DNA of 64,000 bases, taken from assembly GCF_013249065.1 (NCBI RefSeq), contig NZ_JABRWQ010000005.1:1-64000 (forward strand), in the 5' to 3' direction. Under the pieces are notes generated by a model that had not been told where the DNA came from, ran no database searches, and worked only from the letters and a program-made list of their open reading frames with translations. The position numbers and the translations under genes were made by a program. This DNA comes from Winogradskyella litoriviva (GTDB lineage: Bacteria; Bacteroidota; Bacteroidia; Flavobacteriales; Flavobacteriaceae). Shown piece by piece: positions 44,237-53,695 of this stretch (position 1 is its first letter; each line of letters opens with the position of its first letter).

Positions 44237-46084
44237 CTAATTGTCTTTGTCAGATTCTGTTTTGATGTCTTTTATTAAATCATTTTTAATGATTTTTTTA
44301 GCATCTTTAGTCAATACTTTTTCTTCTTTTTTATTTAAAGGTACAATTGTTGGCTCGTTTTCTTTAGGTAAATTCCGAGCGGCTTTATTGGCTTTTGTTG
44401 GTGTAGCTTTCCCTGCTTCTTCAATACGTTCTGTAACCGCATCGTCAATAAATTCTTCTGGTGGTACATAATCCTCTAAACCTTTTATTATAGGCAGGTT
44501 TAATGGTGGGTCGTCTTTAAATAAATCTTCTACAGACATCGGTCGTTCTTCGCCTCGCCAATCAAAACCTCTTAATCGTCTTCCGGCTTTTGGAAATTCA
44601 GATTCTGGAAACAATTGGGCATCAATTTGAAGATTAAATCGTGTTTCTACAATTTCTTGATTTTCAATTTGAATGTTGATACTACCGGATTTTGATTTGT
44701 CTATTCCGATTAATTCGTTTTTATCATTTCTTAAATAGTAAATAACTTCGGCATTTTTTATAATATCTACATTGTAAAGTTCATTATCTCTAAACAAACC
44801 TATTAAGCGTTTCCCTTTTATTTGGTTATAAGCGTCTTCACTTAAGGTGTCTTTACTCACTAAAAATGCATTTTCAAATACTTTTAAGGAGTCTAATTTT
44901 TCTGTTACAACGTTAGATAATAAGTGAATAGTATCTCCTGTCATTTGGTTGCCAATATTCCAAAGTACAGGTTTTCGTTTGGTTGCAAAAGCATCTGTAG
45001 AACTAAACCTGCTAAGATTAATTAATTGTGTTAAGCCTTTTTTATGGTCTACATGAATGGAATCTGCTTTACCAGCCATGTCACTTTTATATAATTTTAC
45101 ATTATAAAAAGCTCTGGTAATTCGGTTGGGTTCTTTTCCTGTTAACATTAAAGTATCTGCATGAATGTATACAGAATCTTTTTCTTGAACCGTTATTGCT
45201 AAAGCACGTTTAGTTATAAAAACGGAATCTTTTGCTCTCCATACTTCGGCATAATGACCTCTAACAATGCTTTTATTTAAGGTGTCTGTAACTGTTATAT
45301 TGTTGGAGGCAGAAGCAAAACTTTTGTTTCTATCAAAATATAAACTATCACCTTCAACAGTTCGGTTATCATAATCAATTTTTGCATTTCTTTGAAAATG
45401 ACCAATGTTTCTATTGGTATCATAAAATCCACGTTCGCAATAGACTTTGCTGGTTTCTCCAGTGATTGTTGATGGACCAAAAAGATAAGCATATCCATTT
45501 TCTGTGAAGAAGTCTAGACGTTCTGTATTTAAGGTGTATTGTGGGTTAACGAGAACAACATCCTTTATAAACTGGTATTTGCTTGTGGACATATAGTAGC
45601 GGCCAATTTTACTAGTAATAGTTCCGGATGAGTCTCTAACTACCGTTCCTCCTGTATTGTAATAGGCTTGCTGTTTAATTCTGTCAAAATGTAGCGTGTC
45701 TGTTTTTAGTGTAGATTTTGGTTCTGTTAAAACTACATCACCTCTTGCAAAAGCACGTTGTGTTTTTCCGCTATATTCTACATATTTGGCGACCATATTT
45801 ATGGTGTCACCTTGTTTCATTACTACGTTACTAAAGGCTTCAAGATAATCTTGATCTTCGTAATAAATTGCTTTATCGCACCAAACATTTACACCTTTAT
45901 GAATAAAATGTACTTGCTGAGATTTGTCTCTAAGAAACACCAAAGCACCATCTTCAATATCTGGTGCTGTTGATGTATTCCCTGAGTATTCTACAGTTAT
46001 TTTTTGTTTATCCTGAGCAAAACCAATTGTAACAACAGTAATACAAATGAATAAAACAAGATTTTTAAAACGTTTCAAAGTCAT
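44237..46084 (-). CDS. OstA-like/LPS-transport domain protein
   Basis: 615 residues. A signal peptide (1-23, ending GFA before Gln-Asp) is followed by two stretches of beta-jellyroll repeats of OstA/LptA type (GVNVWCDKAIYYEDQDYLEA, RTVEGDSLYFDRNKS, VYIHADTLMLTGKEPNRI). The last 100 residues are Pro/Lys/Glu-rich. By its domains it should lie in the periplasm and help bridge LPS to the outer membrane. It lacks the C-terminal barrel of LptD, so an LptA/LptC-like bridge role is more likely than insertion. Sits downstream of purA. Confidence 0.85.
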   Translation of the reverse strand: MTLKRFKNLVLFICITVVTIGFAQDKQKITVEYSGNTSTAPDIEDGALVFLRDKSQQVHFIHKGVNVWCDKAIYYEDQDYLEAFSNVVMKQGDTINMVAKYVEYSGKTQRAFARGDVVLTEPKSTLKTDTLHFDRIKQQAYYNTGGTVVRDSSGTITSKIGRYYMSTSKYQFIKDVVLVNPQYTLNTERLDFFTENGYAYLFGPSTITGETSKVYCERGFYDTNRNIGHFQRNAKIDYDNRTVEGDSLYFDRNKSFASASNNITVTDTLNKSIVRGHYAEVWRAKDSVFITKRALAITVQEKDSVYIHADTLMLTGKEPNRITRAFYNVKLYKSDMAGKADSIHVDHKKGLTQLINLSRFSSTDAFATKRKPVLWNIGNQMTGDTIHLLSNVVTEKLDSLKVFENAFLVSKDTLSEDAYNQIKGKRLIGLFRDNELYNVDIIKNAEVIYYLRNDKNELIGIDKSKSGSINIQIENQEIVETRFNLQIDAQLFPESEFPKAGRRLRGFDWRGEERPMSVEDLFKDDPPLNLPIIKGLEDYVPPEEFIDDAVTERIEEAGKATPTKANKAARNLPKENEPTIVPLNKKEEKVLTKDAKKIIKNDLIKDIKTESDKDN

Positions 46085-46164
46085 ATATTTTACAAAATAA
46101 CATTTAAAAGATTTGCATTAGTATATGTTAACGTTTTTTTTAACACAATTAAAATGTTAAAAAT

Positions 46165-47445
46165 CTAAACTGTTTTACGTACAATAGTTTGTTTTCTATC
46201 TGGTCCAACAGAAACAATTGTAATAGGTATATGTAATTCTTTTTCTAAGAATTCTACATAGGCATTTAGATTGTCTGGTAATTCTGAAGCTTCAGTCATA
46301 CCTGTTAAATCTGCAGCCCAACCATTTACTTCTGTATAAATAGGCGTTACATTTTCTTCTTCTATGTTGTATGGTAAGTGTGTAATTGTTTCTCCTTTAT
46401 AATTGTATGCAGTACATACTTTTAAAGTTTTAAAACCAGAAAGCACATCACCTTTCATCATTATTAATTGGGTAACACCATTAACTTGGCAAGCATAACG
46501 TAAAGCGACTAAATCTAACCAACCACAGCGTCTTGGACGGCCTGTTGTTGCGCCAAACTCGTTACCAACTTTAGCCATTGTTTTACCATCTTCATCAAAT
46601 AATTCGGTTGGAAAAGGACCAGAGCCTACACGTGTTGTATATGCTTTAAAAATTCCGAATACTTCTCCTATTTGGTTTGGTGCAACACCTAAACCTGTAC
46701 ATGCACCTGCAGCAGTTGTGTTTGATGATGTTACAAATGGATACGTGCCAAAATCTATATCTAATAAAGAGCCTTGAGCACCTTCTGCCAAAATTGTTTT
46801 GCCAGATTGTTGTGCTTGGTGAACATATTCTTCTGAATCTATAAATTTTAAGCTTTTTAGAGTTTCAATAGCCTCAAAGAAATCTGTTTCTAATTCTTTT
46901 AAATCGTATTGAATATCTACATTGTAAAAGGCAATCATAGCTTCGTGCTTATCTGCTAAAGCTCTGTATTTGTCTTTCCAGTCTGCCAATTCTATGTCAC
47001 CAACTCTAATTCCGTTTCTGCCAGTTTTGTCCATATAAGTTGGGCCAATACCTTTTAATGTAGAACCAATTTTAGCTTTTCCTTTTGAGGCTTCACTTGC
47101 AGCATCTAATAAACGATGTGTTGGTAAAATGATATGTGCTTTTCTAGAAATACAAAGGGATTTTTTATAATCTACATTTTGCTCTTCTAGTTTATCGAGT
47201 TCTTTTTTAAAAATAACTGGGTCTATTACTACACCATTACCAACTAGGTTAACTTTACCTTCATGAAAAATTCCAGAAGGAATAGTGTGTAATACATGTT
47301 TTCTGCCGTTAAAAACTAAAGTATGACCTGCATTTGGGCCACCTTGAAAACGTGCAATAATATCGTATTTAGAGGTAAATACATCGACAATTTTTCCTTT
47401 GCCTTCGTCTCCCCATTGTAATCCAAGTAGTAAATCTACTGCCAT
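46165..47445 (-). CDS. purA: Adenylosuccinate synthetase
   Basis: 426 residues, full length. The GTP/IMP site LLGLQWGDEGKGKIVDVF (5-22), GGPNAGHTLVFNG, the KIGSTLKGIGPTYMDKTGR loop, AEGAQGSLLDIDFGTYPFVTSS and TTTGRPRRCGWLD are intact. It makes adenylosuccinate from IMP and aspartate with GTP. It follows the Fur-like gene after 11 bases and is probably transcribed from the fur promoter. Confidence 0.97.
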   Translation of the reverse strand: MAVDLLLGLQWGDEGKGKIVDVFTSKYDIIARFQGGPNAGHTLVFNGRKHVLHTIPSGIFHEGKVNLVGNGVVIDPVIFKKELDKLEEQNVDYKKSLCISRKAHIILPTHRLLDAASEASKGKAKIGSTLKGIGPTYMDKTGRNGIRVGDIELADWKDKYRALADKHEAMIAFYNVDIQYDLKELETDFFEAIETLKSLKFIDSEEYVHQAQQSGKTILAEGAQGSLLDIDFGTYPFVTSSNTTAAGACTGLGVAPNQIGEVFGIFKAYTTRVGSGPFPTELFDEDGKTMAKVGNEFGATTGRPRRCGWLDLVALRYACQVNGVTQLIMMKGDVLSGFKTLKVCTAYNYKGETITHLPYNIEEENVTPIYTEVNGWAADLTGMTEASELPDNLNAYVEFLEKELHIPITIVSVGPDRKQTIVRKTV

Positions 47446-47456
47446 TATAAAATTTA

Positions 47457-47909
47457 TTAGTCGTCTTTTTTACGATTGCCGTAAAAATATAGTGAATGAT
47501 TAGTTATTTGAATATCAAAAACTTCTTCGATAGTTTTCTTAATAGATTGTATACGAGGGTCACAAAATTCTATGACCTCACCAGTATCTGTAAGAATTAC
47601 ATGATCGTGATTTTTATCGAAATATGATTTTTCGTAATGCGCCTGACTTTGTCCAAATTGATGTTTGCGAACTAAGGCACATTCTAAGAGTAATTCAATG
47701 GTATTATAAAGTGTTGCTCTACTTACACGGTAGTTTTTATTTTTCATTTTAATATAAAGTGATTCTATGTCAAAATGTTCTTCACTATCATATATTTCCT
47801 GTAGAATAGCGTAACGCTCAGGTGTTTTTCTATGACCTTTATCTTCAAGGAATTGAGTAAATACACGTTTTACTATTTCCTGATTGCTTTCTTCTGTAGT
47901 TACCTTCAT
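47457..47909 (-). CDS. Fur family transcriptional regulator
   Basis: 150 residues. A winged-helix DNA-binding domain ([31 protein letters not shown]) and the metal-sensing region ([25 protein letters not shown]) are visible. The CxxC pair that holds structural zinc in most Fur/PerR proteins is absent; only two isolated Cys remain. It may sense iron or peroxide; which cannot be told. The promoter box at 47927-47920 lies ten bases before the ATG. Confidence 0.88.
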   Translation of the reverse strand: MKVTTEESNQEIVKRVFTQFLEDKGHRKTPERYAILQEIYDSEEHFDIESLYIKMKNKNYRVSRATLYNTIELLLECALVRKHQFGQSQAHYEKSYFDKNHDHVILTDTGEVIEFCDPRIQSIKKTIEEVFDIQITNHSLYFYGNRKKDD

Positions 47910-47919
47910 AATTAAGACA

Positions 47920-47927
47920 CAAATTTA
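47920..47927 (-). promoter_or_regulatory. -7 promoter box of the fur-purA operon
   Basis: TAAATTTG on the minus strand, ten bases from the ATG, is an exact TAnnTTTG match. Confidence 0.55.
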
Positions 47928-48023
47928 AGTAAATTTTATGTGATATGAATTATAAAAACTAGGTTTAAGATGGAAAGAAATGAACATACTTTTAATAACT
48001 TTATTTATGTGATTAAAAAGCCA

Positions 48024-50231
48024 TCATACTCTAGTAACTTTATCAATTCCATTAATTTTTTTGAGATTATCTATAAGTTTTTTTAGCATGGCTTGGTTTT
48101 TTACATCAACTGTTATTCTCCCAGTAAAAACGCCATCATCACTAGAAAAACTTAAGCTTTTCATGTTTACATGCATGTTTTCAGATATTAACTTAGTGAT
48201 GTGGTTAACAAGACCCATATCATCAATACCAGACAATTTTAGTTGAGATGTATAAACTTGTTGAGATGAGTCTATCCATTTGGCTTGCAAAATTCTATAT
48301 GCATAGTTAGATTGTAAACTTACAGCATTAGGGCAATTTTTTTTATGAATTTTTATACCATCATTAATAGTTAAAAAACCAAATACTTTATCTCCAGGAA
48401 TAGGATTACAACAATTTGCTAAAGAATAACTTAGTTTTTCCTCTTCTTTTCCAAAAACTAACATGTCATATTTAGACGTTATTTCTTCTTTGTGTATGTC
48501 TTTTGGAATGCTTGGTTTGTAAATTTTATTTTTAAAATAACTAACAAAAGAATTGCTGCGGGTAGAAGCAAATGCTTTTAGTTTAGTGTTATCAATAGTG
48601 CCAATACCAACACGGTAAAATAAATCTAAAGAGGTGTTAAGTTTAAAATAACTCACCAAATCGTTAATAGAACTTTCGTTCAAATTAATTTTTAGTTGTT
48701 TTAATTTACGTCTTAAGATTTCTTTGCCTTCTTCAGCAATAATTTTAGTGTCTTCATTTAATGCCGATTTTATTTTGCTTCGTGCTCTTGCAGTTGTTGC
48801 GTAATCTAACCAATTAGCATTAGGTTTAGCGTTGTCTGAGGTCATGATTTCTACACGATCACCGCTTTGTAATTCTGTGCTTAACGGTACTAATTTGCCA
48901 TTGACTTTTGCACCTCTTGTTTTCATACCTACTTCGGTATGAATACTGAAAGCAAAATCTAAAGGCGTAGCACCTTTAGGAAGTGATTTTAAATCCCCTT
49001 TAGGCGAAAAAACAAAAATTTCTTTAGAATATAAATTGAGTTTAAACTGTTCAACAAAATCTACTGCATCTGCTTCATTGTTTTCTAATGCCTCTTGTAA
49101 TCGGTTAATCCATAAGTCGAGGTTGTCTTCTTTGTCATCGGCATTTTTGTATTTATAATGTGCAGCATAACCTTTTTCAGCTATTTCGTTCATTCGCTCA
49201 CTTCTAATCTGAACTTCGACCCATCGACTTTTTGGTCCAACAACAGTGATATGTAATGCTTCGTAACCGGTAGATTTAGGGGAAGAAATCCAATCTCTGA
49301 GTCTAACCGGATTTGGTGTAAAATGATCAGTAACGATGGAGTATATTTTCCATGCTAAAAATTTTTCGTTGGCTAAATCTGATTTGTAAATAATTCTAAC
49401 AGCAAACTTATCATAGACTTCTTCAAAAGCGACGCCTTGTTTTACCATTTTTCGGCGAATGCTAAAAATAGATTTTGGTCGGCCTTTAATTTCATAATGT
49501 AAGCCTTCTTTAGTTAAGGAGTCGTCTATAACTTTTGAAAATGCTTTTATATAAGCGTCTTGATCTTCTTTACTATCTTTTATTTTTTCTAAAATATCAT
49601 TATAGACTTCTGGCTCAGTGTATTTAAGTCCTAAATCTTCTAATTCTGTTTTAATATTATACAGGCCAATTCTGTGAGCTAAAGGCGCGTAAATGTATAG
49701 GGTTTCTGAAGCAATTTTAACTTGCTTGTCTGCTCGCATAGAATCCATAGTTTGCATATTATGCAAACGGTCTGCTATTTTTATAATGATAACTCTTACA
49801 TCATCATTTAAAGTTAATAGCATTTTTCTGAAATTCTCAGCTTGTAAAGACACGTCCATGTCTTTTTTTAGAGAAGATATTTTAGTTAGCCCATCTACAA
49901 TTCTGGCAACAGTTTCTCCAAAGAGTTGTTCCATATCATTGATGGTGTAATCTGGACTGTCCTCAACCACATCATGCAGCAACGCGGCAGCAATAGATGT
50001 GGCATCCATACCTATTTCTTGCGCTACAATTTTTGCTACAGCAATAGGATGGAAGATGTATGCTTCGCCAGACTTGCGTCGTTGATCTTTATGTGCATCA
50101 ACAGCTACTTCAAATGCATGACGAATTAATTTCTTATCGTCATCAGTTAAAGTTTGGTAACTTACTTTAAGTAGTTCTTTGTAAGCTTTTGCAATGGCTT
50201 TATTTTCTTTTTCTATAGCTTCTTCCGTCAT
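48024..50231 (-). CDS. Bifunctional (p)ppGpp synthetase/hydrolase, RelA/SpoT family
   Basis: 735 residues, full length. The HD hydrolase site is intact (YIFHPIAVAKIV; LLHDVVEDS, HD at 86-87), so it should be bifunctional. The synthetase domain (about 240-350) has DKFAVRIIY and STGYEALHITVVGP. Then come TGS (KEIFVFSPKGDLKSLPKGAT, about 402-421), a zinc-finger-like segment (LANCCNPIPGDKVFGF, HKKNCPNA) and a C-terminal ACT domain. It controls the stringent response. It lies 114 bases upstream of the fur-like gene. Confidence 0.95.
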   Translation of the reverse strand: MTEEAIEKENKAIAKAYKELLKVSYQTLTDDDKKLIRHAFEVAVDAHKDQRRKSGEAYIFHPIAVAKIVAQEIGMDATSIAAALLHDVVEDSPDYTINDMEQLFGETVARIVDGLTKISSLKKDMDVSLQAENFRKMLLTLNDDVRVIIIKIADRLHNMQTMDSMRADKQVKIASETLYIYAPLAHRIGLYNIKTELEDLGLKYTEPEVYNDILEKIKDSKEDQDAYIKAFSKVIDDSLTKEGLHYEIKGRPKSIFSIRRKMVKQGVAFEEVYDKFAVRIIYKSDLANEKFLAWKIYSIVTDHFTPNPVRLRDWISSPKSTGYEALHITVVGPKSRWVEVQIRSERMNEIAEKGYAAHYKYKNADDKEDNLDLWINRLQEALENNEADAVDFVEQFKLNLYSKEIFVFSPKGDLKSLPKGATPLDFAFSIHTEVGMKTRGAKVNGKLVPLSTELQSGDRVEIMTSDNAKPNANWLDYATTARARSKIKSALNEDTKIIAEEGKEILRRKLKQLKINLNESSINDLVSYFKLNTSLDLFYRVGIGTIDNTKLKAFASTRSNSFVSYFKNKIYKPSIPKDIHKEEITSKYDMLVFGKEEEKLSYSLANCCNPIPGDKVFGFLTINDGIKIHKKNCPNAVSLQSNYAYRILQAKWIDSSQQVYTSQLKLSGIDDMGLVNHITKLISENMHVNMKSLSFSSDDGVFTGRITVDVKNQAMLKKLIDNLKKINGIDKVTRV

Positions 50232-50327
50232 AGAACTAAATTAGTGAAATGCTTTTTAATTGGCAATTGTTTTTTTGAAGGAAATTTAGTAACAAAAAGT
50301 AAATTGATATAAAATCCTTATATAATT

Positions 50328-50810
50328 CTAAATATTTGTGATAAATATTAAGGCTATAAGTATTAACAGCAAAATAACAGGTGCAATACTGTTTACGCCT
50401 CCTTTTTTAGAAATCAATTCATTTTGTGTTTTAGTATCTTTATTTTCAATCAAGATTTTTTTAATATCCTTTTTTGTTTTTGAGATATACAATCCATTTG
50501 ATAGTGTTGCAAATAGAAAACTCCAAATAAACATGCTAATAAAATCAATTACTTCATAAGCTGCATAGGAAATCACTCCAAAATCTAATAGCATTTCTTC
50601 AATCAACATTTCTGCGTAAATAATTCCAAATACTATTGTAATATGGATATACATTTTGCGATAGGCCATCCAAAATATACCAAGAAAAAATGCAGCAATG
50701 TTAAATGTGAATTTTTTTCCATTATTAATTTTTTCCGTTTGTTCTATGTAGTAATCTGCATTTGATTGAAAATAATTTTCGTAATATATTTTATTTTCTT
50801 CTGTTAACAT
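50328..50810 (-). CDS. DUF2628 membrane protein
   Basis: 160 residues. A soluble N-terminus, then FTFNIAAFFLGIFWMAYRKMY (34-54), the hallmark of DUF2628, followed by two or three further membrane segments; the last one (SIAPVILLLILIALIFIT) ends the protein. Function unknown; an inner-membrane protein. Confidence 0.82.
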   Translation of the reverse strand: MLTEENKIYYENYFQSNADYYIEQTEKINNGKKFTFNIAAFFLGIFWMAYRKMYIHITIVFGIIYAEMLIEEMLLDFGVISYAAYEVIDFISMFIWSFLFATLSNGLYISKTKKDIKKILIENKDTKTQNELISKKGGVNSIAPVILLLILIALIFITNI

Positions 50811-50967
50811 ATTCTGTAAGAGTTTAAGAGTACTGTAAACTATTAAAAAGTTTAAATTAAAAAAGGTCGTTATATTTTAGAATTACAAGGTATAATAAAT
50901 TTTGTTCTTTAGTTAAATCGTATTGATGTAATAATGAAACAGATTAACAGAAATTCTAATTTTACAT

Positions 50968-50997
50968 AAAACAACAAAACCCACAATAACGCGGGTT
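50968..50997 (-). terminator. Terminator after the SDR gene
   Basis: On the minus strand AACCC (50997-50993) pairs with GGGTT (50982-50978) around a short loop, followed by a T-rich run, 26 bases past the SDR stop. Confidence 0.65.
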
Positions 50998-51022
50998 CTG
51001 TTAAATAATTTTTAAAACTAAT

Positions 51023-51742
51023 TTACGGATTAGTAGACCATAATGAAGCATTTGCCATCATTGCGCGTCTTGGTAATTTTAAACCAGATACAATTAATTC
51101 TGCAAAATCTTCTGGTTGTAAAACGCTGTCTTCAGAATTATCATCTGCAATACCTAAACCTATGGACATGTCTGAGGCAATTGTGCTAGGTGTTAATGTA
51201 CACACTCTAATATTATTTTTTCTTACTTCTTTCATTAGCGATTGCGACATGCCAATTACCGCAAATTTAGATGCTGAATATGCCGAAACCGTGGCATTAC
51301 CATTTAAACCAGCAGTTGAAGATACGTTGATAATATCGCCTTCATTCTTGTCAATTAAATGTGGTAAAACCTCTTTAGTTACATAATACATTCCCATTAC
51401 GTTGGTTTGTATAATTTGGCTCCATTGGCTAACTTCCATGTCTATAAAAGAACCAAAAGCCGCAATACCAGCATTATTTACTAAAATATCAATAGAGCCT
51501 AAAGTGTCTATTAAAGTTGAGATGTTTTTTTTAACTTCATCATATTTACTTACGTCAAAAGCAGCGTAAGTTGCATTTACACCCAATGCTTTTAATTCTG
51601 AAACTGTAGCTTTTAAGGCTTCTTCATTTCGGCCTGTAATGGCAACGTCAATCCCTTCTTTTGCAAATGCAATGGCAGTTGCTTTTCCGAGACCTCTACT
51701 TCCTCCTGTAATTATTGCTTTTCTATTTTTTAACTCTGTCAT
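51023..51742 (-). CDS. Short-chain dehydrogenase/reductase (FabG-like)
   Basis: 239 residues from the chosen start. NAD(P) loop GGSRGLGKATA (about 13-23), NNAGIAAFG, the catalytic Ser in NVSSTAGL and YSASKFAV (Tyr-x-x-x-Lys). It reduces a keto group; substrate unknown. An in-frame TTG at 51766 would add eight residues, but it falls inside the -7 box TAACTTTG (51771-51764), so the ATG at 51742 is preferred. Confidence 0.9.
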   Translation of the reverse strand: MTELKNRKAIITGGSRGLGKATAIAFAKEGIDVAITGRNEEALKATVSELKALGVNATYAAFDVSKYDEVKKNISTLIDTLGSIDILVNNAGIAAFGSFIDMEVSQWSQIIQTNVMGMYYVTKEVLPHLIDKNEGDIINVSSTAGLNGNATVSAYSASKFAVIGMSQSLMKEVRKNNIRVCTLTPSTIASDMSIGLGIADDNSEDSVLQPEDFAELIVSGLKLPRRAMMANASLWSTNP

Positions 51743-51763
51743 GATTTTATGTTTTCTTTCATT

Positions 51764-51771
51764 CAAAGTTA
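51764..51771 (-). promoter_or_regulatory. -7 promoter box of the SDR gene; decides the start
   Basis: TAACTTTG on the minus strand, 21 bases before the ATG at 51742. It overlaps the alternative TTG at 51766, which can therefore hardly be translated. Confidence 0.55.
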
Positions 51772-51855
51772 TAAAAACAGCGGTTGTTTTATGTTATAAT
51801 ATTGTGAAGTTAATACACAATTTTCATAAAAAAGATAGAGGAGGCATAATTAGGT

Positions 51856-52305
51856 TTAATTAGCATGTTTTTTCCAGTATGGTTTGCCATAACTACAAAA
51901 GATTTCTTCGCCAGCATCTATATTTCTTATAGCTTTGATACAAACATTATTGTCATCATCTAAAGTAATAATGGCATTGTTTTTAAATGAGCTTTCCATT
52001 AAACCTTCAGCATCATTGGCATATTTTGCAAAGCAATCTGTATGCATGCTGTCCATTATAGAGCCATCTAGTAAATTTACGAAATATCTATCCTCGTTAA
52101 GAAGCGCTCTTTTTTCTGCCTCTTGGTTATTGATAATTTCTCCTTTAAACAATGCCACTATTTCTTCTTCAAAAATATCGATAGCAGTAAATAAACCTGT
52201 GCCAGCATTTTTAATTTGTGAAGTTTCGGTGTACAGGTAATCGGATTCTGGCGCTTCAATAATGTTTAAGCTGATATAGTCGTCTTCCGTGTTTGGGTTG
52301 TTCAA
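51856..52305 (-). CDS. SET domain-containing protein
   Basis: 149 residues. A single SET domain: AGTGLFTAIDIFEEEIVALFKGE, the Asn/His-type core in DSMHTDCFAKYANDAEG and GEEIFCSYGKPYW near the end. Bacterial SET proteins methylate lysines; the target is unknown. The start is TTG (52305-52303); there is no Met before residue 84. It follows the M48 protease gene by 22 bases and is likely co-transcribed. Confidence 0.85.
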   Translation of the reverse strand: MNNPNTEDDYISLNIIEAPESDYLYTETSQIKNAGTGLFTAIDIFEEEIVALFKGEIINNQEAEKRALLNEDRYFVNLLDGSIMDSMHTDCFAKYANDAEGLMESSFKNNAIITLDDDNNVCIKAIRNIDAGEEIFCSYGKPYWKKHAN

Positions 52306-52327
52306 TTGTGTAAAAACGTTTGTTATT

Positions 52328-53560
52328 CTATTTTTTTAAATTTTGAATGCGTTCTGCAAGTGTTGGATGCGAATAATGCATAAAGACATAAGCTTTATGT
52401 GGTGTTAAATTACTCAAACTATTCTTAGATAATTTTTTTAATGACGAAATTAAAGGTGCTGCTTTATAGGTGCTTTTGGCATAATCATCTGCTTGGTATT
52501 CAAAAACTCTAGAAATATAATTCATAATTAGTCCTGTGATTTCTTGTATTGGCGAATAAAGTAAGCCGAAAGCAATCAGTCCAACATGAAAACTTGGCGT
52601 CTCAACACCAATCGCGTTTGAGAGTAATGGATTTGAAACAAAAATAGAAAGAATAAACAGCGTTAAACCTGTGAGTAGGATAGAGGTTACTAAATTAAAA
52701 ATAATGTGTTTTCGTTTGTAGTGCCCAACCTCGTGCGCTAAAACAGCAACAATTTCTTCGTTATCTAAATCATTGACTAAAGTGTCATAAAGTGTAACGC
52801 GTTTCTCGTTTCCAAATCCAGAAAAATACGCATTTGCTTTTGTGCTTCGTTTAGAACCATCGATAATAAATATTTTTTCGAGATTAAAACCTACAGATTC
52901 TGCATAAGCCGAAATTTTATTGCGTAGTTCGCCTTCTTCTAAAGGTGTTTGTTTATTAAATAATGGTACAATGAGTTTAGAGTAAAACATATTCATAAAC
53001 ACAGTAAAAACGGTTATAATTCCCCAAGCATATAACCAGAATTGATTTCCTGTTAACTGGTAAAACCAAACAATAAGCGAAATAATACCTCCTCCAAGAA
53101 TTACAGTCATAAGTAAACCTTTCAGTTTATCTAAAACAAAGGTCTTTTTTGTGGTTTTATTAAACCCGAATTTCTCTTCAATCAAAAAGGTTTTATAATA
53201 ACCAAAAGGTGTTGTAATGATGTCGCTAGCAATCATAATTATTCCAAAGAAAATTAAAGCAATGATAATTGGATTTTCAGAATAACTTCTAGCAATATTA
53301 TCTACATATTCAAAACCATCTAAAAGTAGAAATCCTAAAGTTAAAGCGAATGAAAACAAAGAAGTTCCTAGTCCAAATTTATAGTTTACGGTTTTATAAG
53401 CTTGAGATTTTTTGTATTCAGTTTCATCGTATACATCGTCAAGCTCTTCTGGAATTGGGTCATTATAATGTTTAGCATTTATGGCATCTAAAACTTTATC
53501 GATTATAAAGTTGATCACTATTATTGCTATAATGATATAAAAAAGTGTGTTTGCGGTCAT
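52328..53560 (-). CDS. M48 family metallopeptidase (CAAX-protease/Ste24-like)
   Basis: 410 residues. An N-terminal peptidase_M48_N region with several membrane helices leads to VAVLAHEVGHYKRKH (HExxH about residue 275) and the third zinc ligand in FEYQADDYAKS. The membrane embedding and length match Ste24-type enzymes. In bacteria, which lack prenylated proteins, it probably degrades membrane proteins; that is an inference. Confidence 0.93.
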   Translation of the reverse strand: MTANTLFYIIIAIIVINFIIDKVLDAINAKHYNDPIPEELDDVYDETEYKKSQAYKTVNYKFGLGTSLFSFALTLGFLLLDGFEYVDNIARSYSENPIIIALIFFGIIMIASDIITTPFGYYKTFLIEEKFGFNKTTKKTFVLDKLKGLLMTVILGGGIISLIVWFYQLTGNQFWLYAWGIITVFTVFMNMFYSKLIVPLFNKQTPLEEGELRNKISAYAESVGFNLEKIFIIDGSKRSTKANAYFSGFGNEKRVTLYDTLVNDLDNEEIVAVLAHEVGHYKRKHIIFNLVTSILLTGLTLFILSIFVSNPLLSNAIGVETPSFHVGLIAFGLLYSPIQEITGLIMNYISRVFEYQADDYAKSTYKAAPLISSLKKLSKNSLSNLTPHKAYVFMHYSHPTLAERIQNLKK

Positions 53561-53633
53561 TTTCGTATTTATACGTTTAGTCAGTTAGGGTAAATTTTCT
53601 CTTTTCGAAATTTTGTATCAATAAGCTTTTTGT

Positions 53634-53688
53634 TACAATGGTTCTCGATACAATTTTCTCGTTCCTCTAAAATCACTCGAACTGACGT
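53634..53688 (-). repeat. REP-like flavobacterial intergenic element
   Basis: Read on the minus strand it starts CGTCAGTTCGAGTGATTTT and ends ATTGTATCGAGAACC. The ends form an imperfect inverted repeat (GTTC..GA..ATTTT) enclosing GAGGAACGAG. I recall very similar elements between genes in many flavobacterial genomes. A decayed copy lies at 34530-34573. Confidence 0.6.
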
Positions 53689-53695
53689 TTTTTAT

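Noticed and set aside
47912..47919. GTGTCTTA upstream of fur as a third copy of the tandem motif
   Set aside because: The matching ATGTGACC block is absent at the required distance, and a good TAAATTTG box explains the promoter.
51743..51766. Longer SDR start (TTG at 51766)
   Set aside because: It coincides with the -7 box TAACTTTG; the ATG at 51742 is the plausible start.
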